From Syntrophomonas sp964422685 (GTDB taxonomy: Bacteria; Bacillota; Syntrophomonadia; Syntrophomonadales; Syntrophomonadaceae), in assembly GCA_964422685.1 (NCBI GenBank), contig CAYRCG010000022.1:1-19303 (forward strand): a DNA stretch of 19,303 bases, written 5' to 3'. The position numbers were made by a program, and so were the translations under genes. Below are positions 1 to 7,946 of this stretch, one piece after another. Each line of letters begins with the position of its first letter. The stretch's first letter is position 1. The notes beneath the pieces were generated by a model. The model worked only from the letters and a program-made list of their open reading frames with translations, was not told the origin of the DNA and made no database searches.

Positions 1-24
1 AGTTCAATCCTGGTTTTGCCGGGC

Positions 25-191
25 AGCCTGTAGCACACAACATGCATTTATGGAACTTCGCCGGGATGGTCCTCGCCGGAGCTGCTTAAAATCCCCGTCA
101 GCCTTTTTAGTAAGTAAAATGGCGGAATCCGCTACAATGCATCGCGTTCCATTGCGGATTAGTGGCCGGAAAGGCCTATCCCCCACAGGCT
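25..191. other. Possible structured element with no gene
   Basis: The first 270 bases hold no convincing gene. AGCCTGT at 25-31 is complementary to ACAGGCT at 185-191. Inside lies a hairpin of AATCCG (126-131) with CGGATT (155-160), extended after a CTA bulge by CAATG (135-139) with CATTG (150-154), and then a small GGCC/GGCC hairpin at 164-176. The layout resembles a folded RNA or a palindromic repeat copy, but I recognise no riboswitch or ncRNA family. One + frame is open from the left edge to 194, but its translation looks like non-coding sequence. Confidence 0.3.
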
Positions 192-224
192 AAAAATTCG
201 CTAGTGTATTTTTAATATTTGCCG

Positions 225-230
225 TATAAT
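225..230 (+). promoter_or_regulatory. Candidate -10 box for the MACPF/SLH unit
   Basis: A perfect TATAAT lies about 40 bases before the MACPF start codon. No good -35 hexamer sits 16-18 bases upstream, so this is a weak candidate. The ribosome binding site is AGAGGG at 256-261, nine bases before ATG 271. Confidence 0.3.
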
Positions 231-270
231 ATTCTCATAAACTAAATTGGCAGAAAGAGGGTATTAACAG

Positions 271-2154
271 ATGAGCAAGCATTGGGGAAAGATAACTTTG
301 TTAACTGCGCTGCTTATGGTTTTGCTAATGACAGGGGTTGCCCTGGGGGCACCGGAGTCCATAATAGTGCAGGATGAGAATTGCCGGGCTTTTCAATATC
401 GGGTTGATGATGCCCTAGAGAATCCGTTGTTGATGAATGACCTGGAACAAAGGTTAACAACTGCTTTTGAACATGGCTACAGCATCATCGGTATAAACAC
501 CGACAACCAGATTATCAATTTAAACGCTGCGCTAGGAAGTGTACCCGGTTACATATATTATGAAAACGCTGTTGCTGACGGGGAGATACCCGCAGGGTAC
601 TTTCTTCGCCCCGATTTTTTGGTTGAAATAGCCGAGGATGGTTCTTTGGTCCTGAATGAGGCACCGCTTCAGGGGCCGGTACAGGTGGATACCGGCAAAT
701 GGATCGGCTCCGGGTATAATGTTTTAAATAACGGTTATGTTGATGCAGCTAACACAGCGCCTAAAGCTGCAGTAGATTTGGCATTTCTACAACAGCATGT
801 CTCCAATACCGGCGAAAATCGAACCGATAGCAAAACGGCCATATCGCAAAAAGCCTCCGAAATATATAGTTCTCTGAATAACTCTACTAATGTCACCTAT
901 AAAAGCACCTGCTTTAGCGGAAGTGTGGATGTTGATTATAATAAGGCTACTACAACTAAACGCAACGAAACATTGATAAAGCATTTTGCTATCTACAGAA
1001 ACAGCTTCGTAAAATTGGAACTACCGGGAGATACCGATCTAGCCGATCATCTAACTCCGATATTCGCCAACCGTTTAGCTGGCCTGAGCTCAGCATCGGA
1101 CAGAGATAAAGCAATAGATCTTCTTTTCCGCGACTATGGAACCCATATAATAACCGGCTATGACCTGGGAGGGAGGGCGGAATTGAACTATGCCTTTTCC
1201 AACCAGGCTTCAATAAAGGAAGAGGATATTGCCGTGGCGGTAAAAGCATCTTATCAAGGCATAGCCTCCAGCGTGAAGGGGGAAAACAAAACCAAGATAG
1301 TAAACAATATGCAGCAGATGCAGGACTATTCCGATACGAATATTGCCCTGTACGGTGGCAATCTTACCAATGTAAGCACCATAGAAGACTTTAAAGCCAA
1401 CTATGCTACTTGGATAGCTTCTATTAAAGACTACCCTACTATGCTCAATATCCCTAATATTGACCTTAACCTGACTCCATTGTGGGAACTTACCGGCGAA
1501 GCGGGAGACCCCAGCAATATTGAGAGCAAGCCGATAGCCAAGGCCATATATGAACGCTTCATGACCCTGGCTCGGGAAAGGGGGGTATTGTTAAATGGTT
1601 ATGATTTTTCCGATACCAGTAATGAAAAAGATTTTGTTATAACCGACATAATGGTTCAGACCGGCAATAGCAAAGAAGCCGCGCTGAATAAGTTCCCTGA
1701 ACACTATGTGATAGTCAGGCTTAACCCGGATGGCCATGATCGAATGGAACTTGAGGCTAACAAGGGGGCTGGCGGCTGTTATATTTATATCGGTTACAAA
1801 ATGGAACGGTTCAGAAGACCAGATCCCAACGATCCCGAAATAATGATTATAGATCAAGATATTCTTGATGAGGGCATAGTCGATATAGCCATAACCTGTG
1901 GCAAGAATAAAAAGAAAACGAATTACCAGCATGTAGGAGTTGATCTTAATGCAACTGTCGGCGGCAATTTTATTTATATAAACTTCTTAAGATATAGGGA
2001 TGATGCGACACATAAGTATAAACCTATCAAAGATATAAGCGGGTATTATACCCAGCATTATACTATTCCCCGGGGATGGAGAAGCCCTTCTGATAATTAC
2101 GATCTTAACCGAGGCGCGGGCGGTGCGTTTATTTACCTAGCAGTTAAAGAATAG
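271..2154 (+). CDS. Secreted MACPF-domain protein with C-terminal MABP-type beta-prism
   Basis: This is a 627-residue secreted protein of the membrane attack complex/perforin fold. An N-terminal signal peptide (Lys-containing start, hydrophobic stretch 8-25, likely cleavage near ALG 24-26) sends it out of the cell. Residues 289-301 carry the family signature Y-G-T-H followed by G-G (YGTHIITGYDLGG). From about 450 to the end there are three related segments ending in G-[AV]-G-G-x-x-I-Y: GAGG at 499-502, VGG at 563-565 and GAGG at 615-618. These match the threefold MABP beta-prism that follows MACPF in some bacterial proteins. MACPF proteins usually oligomerise into pores on target membranes and the prism usually binds membrane or glycan; both roles are inferred here. 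The next gene starts 12 bases after the stop, so the two are probably co-transcribed. The start is supported by AGAGGG nine bases upstream. Confidence 0.93.
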   Translation: MSKHWGKITLLTALLMVLLMTGVALGAPESIIVQDENCRAFQYRVDDALENPLLMNDLEQRLTTAFEHGYSIIGINTDNQIINLNAALGSVPGYIYYENAVADGEIPAGYFLRPDFLVEIAEDGSLVLNEAPLQGPVQVDTGKWIGSGYNVLNNGYVDAANTAPKAAVDLAFLQQHVSNTGENRTDSKTAISQKASEIYSSLNNSTNVTYKSTCFSGSVDVDYNKATTTKRNETLIKHFAIYRNSFVKLELPGDTDLADHLTPIFANRLAGLSSASDRDKAIDLLFRDYGTHIITGYDLGGRAELNYAFSNQASIKEEDIAVAVKASYQGIASSVKGENKTKIVNNMQQMQDYSDTNIALYGGNLTNVSTIEDFKANYATWIASIKDYPTMLNIPNIDLNLTPLWELTGEAGDPSNIESKPIAKAIYERFMTLARERGVLLNGYDFSDTSNEKDFVITDIMVQTGNSKEAALNKFPEHYVIVRLNPDGHDRMELEANKGAGGCYIYIGYKMERFRRPDPNDPEIMIIDQDILDEGIVDIAITCGKNKKKTNYQHVGVDLNATVGGNFIYINFLRYRDDATHKYKPIKDISGYYTQHYTIPRGWRSPSDNYDLNRGAGGAFIYLAVKE

Positions 2155-2166
2155 GAGGTGAAGGGC

Positions 2167-3789
2167 ATGAGAAAGTATCTATTTTTTATAGTTATGTTGT
2201 TTGTTTGTAGTCTGTTGATTAATACACCGGCGACTATGGCAGGCACCGAAGCAAAGTTCACAGATATCGATAGTCATTGGGCGGCAATGCCTATTAATAC
2301 TATGCTAAATGAGGGGATTATTAACGGTTACCCTGATAATACCTTCCGACCGGACCAAGTTATAAAAAGGGCGGAATTTATTACCCTAATCAATAAGGCC
2401 TACTGTTTTACTGCCACAGCGGAAATTAACTATCCGGATGTCAATAAAACAGATTGGTTCTGGGAAGAAATCTGCAAAGCTAAGGCGGCAAGCTACTTGA
2501 GCGGATATGTCGATGGGAACATAAAACCGGATAATGACGTTACTCGCCAGGAGGCCGCAGTGATAATAGCCCGGGCATCGAAAATGGGTGCAGGTTATAA
2601 AGAAGAGTTAGCCCATTTCAAGGATGCCGCTGATATTCCGGAATGGAGCCTGGGGGCTTTAGCGGCTTTAACCGCTAAAGGATATATCGGCGGTTACCCC
2701 GATGGCAGCATCCGGGCTGATAGAAGCATTAGCCGAGCGGAAGCTGTACTGCTAATAAGCAAAGTAGTGGCGGACAGACAAAAATTGGCTATATCGATGG
2801 AAGATGGCGCGGAGCTGGACAAAGCCGGCTCTTACGGCCCGGAAAGTGGTGTTAAGGATATTAAGGGCGATGTTACTATTATCGCAGCCGGGGTCATATT
2901 ACAAAACGCCAAGGTCGATGGTAATCTATTAATAACTGAGGCGGTGGGAGACGGCGATGTAACCCTGAAAAACGTAAGTGTTACCGGCACCACTCATATA
3001 AATGGCGGTGGCGCCAGTACCATAACCATTGACGGCTGCGAATTGGGCAAAACCATCATCAATAAAAAAGACGGCAACATACGGGTTCTCCTTACCGGAC
3101 AAAGCAGCATTGCGGAACTGCAGGTCGACTCGGCGGCTAATGTAGCCGGGCAAGCCAGAATAATAAAGGCAATAATTAACGCCGATAAAGTAGTGATAGC
3201 ATCCAAGCCGGATTCATTTATGATAAAAAGCGGTCTAACAGCTACGATAGAGGGCAAAACGGAGCACGGGACCCCAGTAAGCAGCGGGAGCGATAGTTCG
3301 AGTGAATCCGGCAGCGGGTACACGATGCCCGAACAAGTCGAAAGCCTGGCGGTTAACCAGCTTCTGGGGATGACCTTTGTAACCGTAAAATTAAAGGCCG
3401 AATCAGCAGCGGATTTTGACGAGGTATTCATTCTGGGCCAACCGGCCCTTACTCAGGATGGTATTTCCTACAAAAAGACTTTCCGGGGCAGTATCGCCCA
3501 TAATAGGATATCTGTCACCTTAAAATCAACCAACCCCGAGGAACAGCCCACTGCCGGTTTAATCATCCCTTCAGGCTGTAGCTTGGAATATATATCTGCT
3601 ACCGATAAAAGCCGGATTCTAGTACAGACGAGCACAACGGCAATTACGGTAAGCGCAAATGATGTCCCGATGCAAGAGGAAAGCCCGTGCTTTTGGCTAT
3701 GTGAACTGGAAGGTGAAATTATATCCGTAACCATCAGCGCCAGTAATGGTACTAATAATGAGATATATATGTTAACAGACTCTGAATAG
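2167..3789 (+). CDS. S-layer homology (SLH) domain surface protein
   Basis: This 540-residue exported protein is anchored to the cell wall. It has a signal peptide (1-25, ending TMA) and three SLH domains starting near residues 31 (FTDIDSHW), 89 (YPDV) and 151 (FKDA), each ending in the usual GYxDGxxxPxxxxxRxE pattern. SLH triplets bind pyruvylated secondary cell wall polymer. Residues about 230-370 form a repetitive beta-rich region (GDVTLKNVSVTGTT and similar) like the solenoid found in many Firmicute SLH proteins. A Ser/Gly linker (about 371-388) leads to a beta-rich C-terminal domain I do not recognise. I chose ATG 2167 over the in-frame GTG 2158 because that GTG is part of the ribosome binding site AGGAGGTG (2153-2160), which overlaps the MACPF stop codon. 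The tight spacing links it to the MACPF gene, perhaps as its surface partner. Confidence 0.93.
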   Translation: MRKYLFFIVMLFVCSLLINTPATMAGTEAKFTDIDSHWAAMPINTMLNEGIINGYPDNTFRPDQVIKRAEFITLINKAYCFTATAEINYPDVNKTDWFWEEICKAKAASYLSGYVDGNIKPDNDVTRQEAAVIIARASKMGAGYKEELAHFKDAADIPEWSLGALAALTAKGYIGGYPDGSIRADRSISRAEAVLLISKVVADRQKLAISMEDGAELDKAGSYGPESGVKDIKGDVTIIAAGVILQNAKVDGNLLITEAVGDGDVTLKNVSVTGTTHINGGGASTITIDGCELGKTIINKKDGNIRVLLTGQSSIAELQVDSAANVAGQARIIKAIINADKVVIASKPDSFMIKSGLTATIEGKTEHGTPVSSGSDSSSESGSGYTMPEQVESLAVNQLLGMTFVTVKLKAESAADFDEVFILGQPALTQDGISYKKTFRGSIAHNRISVTLKSTNPEEQPTAGLIIPSGCSLEYISATDKSRILVQTSTTAITVSANDVPMQEESPCFWLCELEGEIISVTISASNGTNNEIYMLTDSE

Positions 3790-3800
3790 AATTCAAAGCG

Positions 3801-3864
3801 GGGCACCAGGGACGGATTCCCCTATATCTGGTGCCCTTTCGCTTACTCAGGGGGACCCGTCCCC
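3801..3864. repeat. Inverted-repeat cluster, possibly a terminator
   Basis: GGGCACCAG (3801-3809) pairs with CTGGTGCCC (3828-3836), the right arm followed by TTTCGC. Within the loop GGGA/TCCC can extend the fold. A second element, GGGGACCCGTCCCC at 3851-3864, is an imperfect inverted copy of GGGACGGATTCCCC at 3809-3822. The place, just after the SLH gene, suits a terminator, but the T-run is short. GGGACGG-type hairpins of this kind recur in many Firmicute genomes as dispersed repeats; that is recalled and not checked. Confidence 0.5.
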
Positions 3865-3943
3865 AATTATCCGGTCGAAGCCTTGCTTTATATATAACCC
3901 GCTTTAGGTTAGAATAATAAAAAAGTGAAATGGCAGGGTTAGG

Positions 3944-4642
3944 ATGAGGAAGATACTGCGCCGATTGGAACAAGGACAGAAGTTGAATGAGGAAGAATAC
4001 CGGCTTTTGCTGGAATATGGTGAAAAACTGCGGGATGAGTCGCCGGAGTCTTACGGGCTTTTTTATGAGCGCTATGCTCAAATTCTATACCAGGACTATT
4101 CCACCTACCTGCCGCGCTTTGCCCAAGGGCTAGACCATCTGTTAAGCTTACTGCTGGAAAGGCCGGAGCTATTACCCCGCTTAAAGGAAATCCCGCTACC
4201 TTTAAAGTACTTTCCCCCAGAACTCCACCCGTACCTTCAGCATAGCTTTATACCGATAGCGGAGAGTCTTTCCCTGACCAATCTATTGAGTTTCCTTAGC
4301 CCTGGCGCAGAGCGATTGAATGAGCTCCCGCGGGCGAGAAAATACGGAGCAGTCTTTAAATACGAGGAAGGCAACCCCTATAAAGAAGCCGGTCTTAAAC
4401 CCCATTTTGACCGCCTTTCACGCTATCACTTTGTTACCCGTTTACAAAGCTACCGCTATCTAAGCCTTAGGAAAGCGGCTAGCGACCGCATCGAATACCT
4501 GGCGCCGGATCGCCTGGGGGGTATTTTTACTAACCGGGAAAAATCCATCTATTACTATATATTCCTAAGCGAAGTGGATGAATTCAAGGCTAAAAATGCC
4601 TGCCATTTGTTGAATATGGCTTTTTATGGAGGTATACGATGA
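3944..4642 (+). CDS. Unknown helical protein, first gene of the Hsp70-like cassette
   Basis: I do not recognise this 232-residue protein. It has no signal peptide or membrane segment, so it is probably cytoplasmic. The sequence is rich in Leu, Glu, Arg and Tyr with predicted amphipathic helices. The first 40 residues are charged (EQGQKLNEEEYRLLLEYGEK), the middle is Pro/Leu-rich (LPLKYFPPELHPYLQ), and the C-terminal third has many aromatic residues (KSIYYYIFLSEVDEF). No catalytic motif is visible. The ATG follows a modest ribosome binding site (GGGTTAGG). Its stop overlaps the next start by four bases (ATGA), so the two are translationally coupled. Its job is presumably tied to the ATPase at the end of the cassette. 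The ORF is convincing because of its length, coupling and composition; its function is open. Confidence 0.85.
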   Translation: MRKILRRLEQGQKLNEEEYRLLLEYGEKLRDESPESYGLFYERYAQILYQDYSTYLPRFAQGLDHLLSLLLERPELLPRLKEIPLPLKYFPPELHPYLQHSFIPIAESLSLTNLLSFLSPGAERLNELPRARKYGAVFKYEEGNPYKEAGLKPHFDRLSRYHFVTRLQSYRYLSLRKAASDRIEYLAPDRLGGIFTNREKSIYYYIFLSEVDEFKAKNACHLLNMAFYGGIR

Positions 4643-6141
4643 GTTTAATACTTGGCAATGATAATGGTTGGTCTGAGATTATCGATAATTATAGAAATAG
4701 GCAAGACTTTCCCGATATTTTTTGTTTTTGGCGGGAAGAATTGCGCCTGCGCCAACTAGGAAGGAGCAAAGCTGCCCCCCGGGAGTTGCTCTGCAAAGAT
4801 TCCGCAGAAATTGACTTTCTCTGGCGCTCCCTATATTTTTCCGGACAGCGGGAACAATTTTTCCGGATACTGCTGCAAAACATACACCTCGCCTTTGTCC
4901 TGCAATGGCTTTGGGAAGCACCCCGCTATGTATTAGAGAACTTTTTAGACCAATTGACCTGGATACTGGGCTATTCCCGCATAGACAAAAAACAACTGCT
5001 TTTCCTCGCGCAAATCTACCAGGATAGCTATAAGGATAGATTTAGGGCTATAATCAACAGCTTAGACGAGGAAAGCTGCCGCTATATAGCCAGCCGCACC
5101 GGCAATTCCGAGTTACGGGGGCTGCTAAAATCGAGGGCACAGGAGTTAGAACAGAGCCGTCCGGAAAATCATTATGCCATTAAGCGGGACGCTTATAGAA
5201 ATAATCTCTATCCAACTATCTTTGGTGACAAAATTGAGTTATTCATGCGTGCGATTGACAGCATTGAAGCGGCTGCCCCAGAACATTTCACCGAGACTTA
5301 CGGTCCCCGATATTTCCTGGCTAGATTGGAAAATGCTGAAATGCTTTTTCGCTGCGCTTGGCTGGAGGATAGCCTGGCTATATTAGCGGACATCTATGAA
5401 GACTACCGGCAAAAGGACCGCCTGGTAAAGATGTTCGATGATGAAAGTATTTATCGTCAATTCTATAGAATATTGCGGCGCCTTTTACCTCTTTATTCCC
5501 TTTTATATCTTTCACCCGCCTGCCTGGATAGTGCTAAAAGAATATACCAAGATTTATTCCCGCGCATTCTGCCGGATAGTGCCTCATTACAGTACCTAGC
5601 GATCTATGAAACGGTGCTAGCTGGGTTTAACCGTGTTTTACAGCATCCCCAATGGGAAATAATAATTAAAGCTGACCCTATAATAAAGGAGCGACCTAGT
5701 GAAGCCCCGTTATTATTGCCCGTTGAAGCTGAAATCGGACTCACACCTGAGCGCTGGGCTGAACTATTACTGCTTGTCGAGCAAAAAATGACTTCCCTGC
5801 CCCATGAGGCTTTTATTACTATGGAATACCTGCGCTTCCAACACCTGCATTCCGGCGGGGAACTAAGGCAAGAATTAGCTACAAAGCTTATGAACGGATA
5901 CCTGGCCTTATGGAAATGGCTGCCCTCTCCCTTATTTATGAATCCCCCCCTCCTGGAACAATTGGGGCCATCACTTCCTAGTGGTGAACGGGCAGAAGCC
6001 CAAAGGATTATCACCTTTCTAGCTGATTACGCTCAAGGTAATTTGAATGACGAACTTCATTTACGACCTGCTTATTTTCGCCAAAAGGGAAATACAACCC
6101 TACGCGAATTATTAATGGGGCGGTTTTCGGGGGTACAATAA
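4639..6141 (+). CDS. Unknown large helical protein, second gene of the Hsp70-like cassette
   Basis: This 500-residue protein is not recognised. It has no signal peptide and no clear transmembrane helix. It is almost entirely helix-forming, with many aromatic and Leu/Arg positions (for example RQFYRILRRLLPLYSLLYLS) and spaced helices that could form a TPR- or HEAT-like solenoid; that fold is a guess from composition, as no repeat consensus is evident. A strong GGAGGT (4628-4633) precedes ATG 4639, which overlaps the previous stop in ATGA. Its own stop shares a base with the next start (TAATG at 6139-6143). The double coupling argues that the products are needed in fixed ratio and may form a complex. 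Composition resembles the genes on either side, which suggests the cassette evolved as a unit. Confidence 0.85.
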   Translation: MSLILGNDNGWSEIIDNYRNRQDFPDIFCFWREELRLRQLGRSKAAPRELLCKDSAEIDFLWRSLYFSGQREQFFRILLQNIHLAFVLQWLWEAPRYVLENFLDQLTWILGYSRIDKKQLLFLAQIYQDSYKDRFRAIINSLDEESCRYIASRTGNSELRGLLKSRAQELEQSRPENHYAIKRDAYRNNLYPTIFGDKIELFMRAIDSIEAAAPEHFTETYGPRYFLARLENAEMLFRCAWLEDSLAILADIYEDYRQKDRLVKMFDDESIYRQFYRILRRLLPLYSLLYLSPACLDSAKRIYQDLFPRILPDSASLQYLAIYETVLAGFNRVLQHPQWEIIIKADPIIKERPSEAPLLLPVEAEIGLTPERWAELLLLVEQKMTSLPHEAFITMEYLRFQHLHSGGELRQELATKLMNGYLALWKWLPSPLFMNPPLLEQLGPSLPSGERAEAQRIITFLADYAQGNLNDELHLRPAYFRQKGNTTLRELLMGRFSGVQ

Positions 6142-7739
6142 TGCAAGAAGCCAAAATAGAACCCGAGTTTTTCCAAGACAAACTAGAATCCTTTCTGAAA
6201 GGACTATCTGGGGAAATAAATGACATTAGCCAGACCTTAGCTGACGGAAACGCTGAACTAGAACAGATAGAGAGTTATCTGTATAAAATCAATACCTTTT
6301 ATTATCGTAGTTTTCATGAACGTCTTTTCCCTGCTTACCTCCATGAGATAAAGTCTGAGCTAAGCAGCCTGCTAAAACTCAAACAGCAACAAGAAACGAT
6401 AAAGCGGGATATAATGACTAACCTGCAGCGCTATGCCCTTCTTTTCAATCAGGTGAAACGCCTGGACTATTCCCTGCAAACGGCCCAGGCAGATTGCGTC
6501 TCAACCCTAGAATCCCTGGATGAGCAAGAAAGAGATAGGGGGATTGAGCTCTATTATCGCTTGCAAAAAGCTGAGGATGCCCTAGGCTATGCCGGTAAAC
6601 TGCTCCGCCGGATAAAAGGGCTGGAACAGGACAAGGAGACCTTGGCCGCAATGCAGCGAGAAGGCAATCCGACTATACTGGTAAATATTCTCCGACTGCA
6701 GCGGGATAACCCCGAAGAACTGGATTATTTTTACCGGTGGATGAAGAATATACACAATTGGAAAAATAGCATCCTGGACCTGCTGGAAATCAAGATTGAT
6801 TTACCCGAAAAAACCACCCGCTTTATCAGACGCTTTTTCCAAGAATACCAAGGGCTCAGCGATCAAGCTCTCCCTGCTTACGGCTTTAGGAAACCCTTTC
6901 CCGCCTGTTGGCATAACACCCAACTTGTGCTCCATGCCCTCGGCGAAGGTTTCCCGGAAAATAGCGAGGCCCTCGTTCTGCTTGAAACTTGGCAAGCATT
7001 CTTGGGCGATGTCCTGCTGTTTATGGATAAGGTACTGGATAGCGGAGAGGATAGCGACACTATTTCTTTCACCGCGACTATAAATGATTACCTCCATACC
7101 GAATCACTTGGCCTGGATTTCGGGAAGCCGGAAGAAGAGCTTAGGCAAAGCAGCCAGAATTTACAAAGACTAATTAAAGCATTTCCTGCCCGGGGTGAAG
7201 TAGATACGGCTTATTTTCTGGGGCACTCCCGGGGGATTATAAAGGAGATCTATCCAAGCATCATTGATTTCCAAAGCCGCTTGGTGACCCGGCAGAATAC
7301 AGCCCTGGCTTCTGCCCTCCACCGGGCCTCACTGGAGCTCTCCTTTTTACGCTCCCAACTCGAGTTCATAGAGGAAAAGCAACGCTTTGCCGAGCTATTA
7401 CGGCAAAGCTATTTACAGCTAGCTGATTCACTATCCAGGCATAAGGAATGGATAACTAATTTTAAATCCGATTTGGAAAGGCTCCTGGCACCGCGTAATC
7501 TTCCCCGTTACTGGAAAGACTTTTCCCTTAGGGTGGAAAGGATTAGATTGCATATAGGGCTGGATTTCCCGGAAACCTATCTTTATCTTCTGGACAAACA
7601 TCAAATTCCCAGCAAAGTTACAGAGGGAAAGGCGGGAGTCGTGCTCGAAGAGGAGGGGGATATCTTCATCTTTACGCTGGATGACCTGCAGGAAGAGATC
7701 GTGCCCTATTTCGTGGTAAGTGCCGGTGAAGGGGGTTAG
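6141..7739 (+). CDS. Unknown coiled-coil protein, third gene of the Hsp70-like cassette
   Basis: This 532-residue protein is not recognised. The first 180 residues contain heptad-like, Leu/Gln/Glu-rich stretches (LADGNAELEQIESYLYKI; LKLKQQQETIKRDI; LDEQERDRGIELYYRLQKAE) that predict coiled coil. A second helical block covers about 380-470. The last 40 residues turn acidic and beta-like (GVVLEEEGDIFIFTLDDL). There is no signal peptide, membrane helix or nucleotide-binding motif. Its start overlaps the previous stop by one base. Long coiled coils beside an Hsp70-type ATPase could act as a nucleotide exchange or scaffold partner, but this is inference only. The stop codon at 7737-7739 falls exactly where a dispersed-repeat-like sequence begins, so the native C-terminus may have been altered by that insertion. 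Confidence 0.85.
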   Translation: MQEAKIEPEFFQDKLESFLKGLSGEINDISQTLADGNAELEQIESYLYKINTFYYRSFHERLFPAYLHEIKSELSSLLKLKQQQETIKRDIMTNLQRYALLFNQVKRLDYSLQTAQADCVSTLESLDEQERDRGIELYYRLQKAEDALGYAGKLLRRIKGLEQDKETLAAMQREGNPTILVNILRLQRDNPEELDYFYRWMKNIHNWKNSILDLLEIKIDLPEKTTRFIRRFFQEYQGLSDQALPAYGFRKPFPACWHNTQLVLHALGEGFPENSEALVLLETWQAFLGDVLLFMDKVLDSGEDSDTISFTATINDYLHTESLGLDFGKPEEELRQSSQNLQRLIKAFPARGEVDTAYFLGHSRGIIKEIYPSIIDFQSRLVTRQNTALASALHRASLELSFLRSQLEFIEEKQRFAELLRQSYLQLADSLSRHKEWITNFKSDLERLLAPRNLPRYWKDFSLRVERIRLHIGLDFPETYLYLLDKHQIPSKVTEGKAGVVLEEEGDIFIFTLDDLQEEIVPYFVVSAGEGG

Positions 7740-7907
7740 GATTCCTCGCTACGCTCAGGATTTTCACGTTACTATGTGTATCACGGTAAACGAAAAAGGG
7801 TCAGGGTATTCGCTGTTTAATGGTTGGAATATTATCAGCGTTCGTCAGCGCCCGAAGGGTCAGCGTAAATCTGCGTCTAAAAACCCCCTTCATAGCAATG
7901 ACAGGTG
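7738..7907. repeat. Dispersed-repeat-like mosaic inside the cassette
   Basis: The 207-base gap between the third and fourth cassette genes looks like foreign repeat DNA. Its left end reads GATTCCTCGCTACGCTCAGG, like the reverse strand of the widespread CATTCCGAGCG-AAGCG-AGGAATC repeat, and GCAATGACA near 7895-7903 looks like another part of such elements. Between them TCAGCG occurs three times (TCAGCGTT, TCAGCGCC, TCAGCGTAAATCTGCGTC), a phrase also common in dispersed repeats. I recall these phrases from other genomes and could not search for copies. Confidence 0.5.
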
Positions 7908-7946
7908 GGAGTTACCCCTCATTATAAAAAAGGAGGACATACCCCT

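Noticed and set aside
4..186. 60-codon minus-strand ORF at the left edge
   Set aside because: No ribosome site, odd composition, and it overlaps paired segments that suggest a structured or repeat sequence.
2158..2166. GTG 2158 as the start of the SLH protein
   Set aside because: It lies inside the ribosome binding site AGGAGGTG that serves ATG 2167.
7905..7946. GTG 7905 as the start of the Hsp70-like protein
   Set aside because: No ribosome site; the extra residues lie in repeat-like DNA and spoil the normal N-terminus of the fold.
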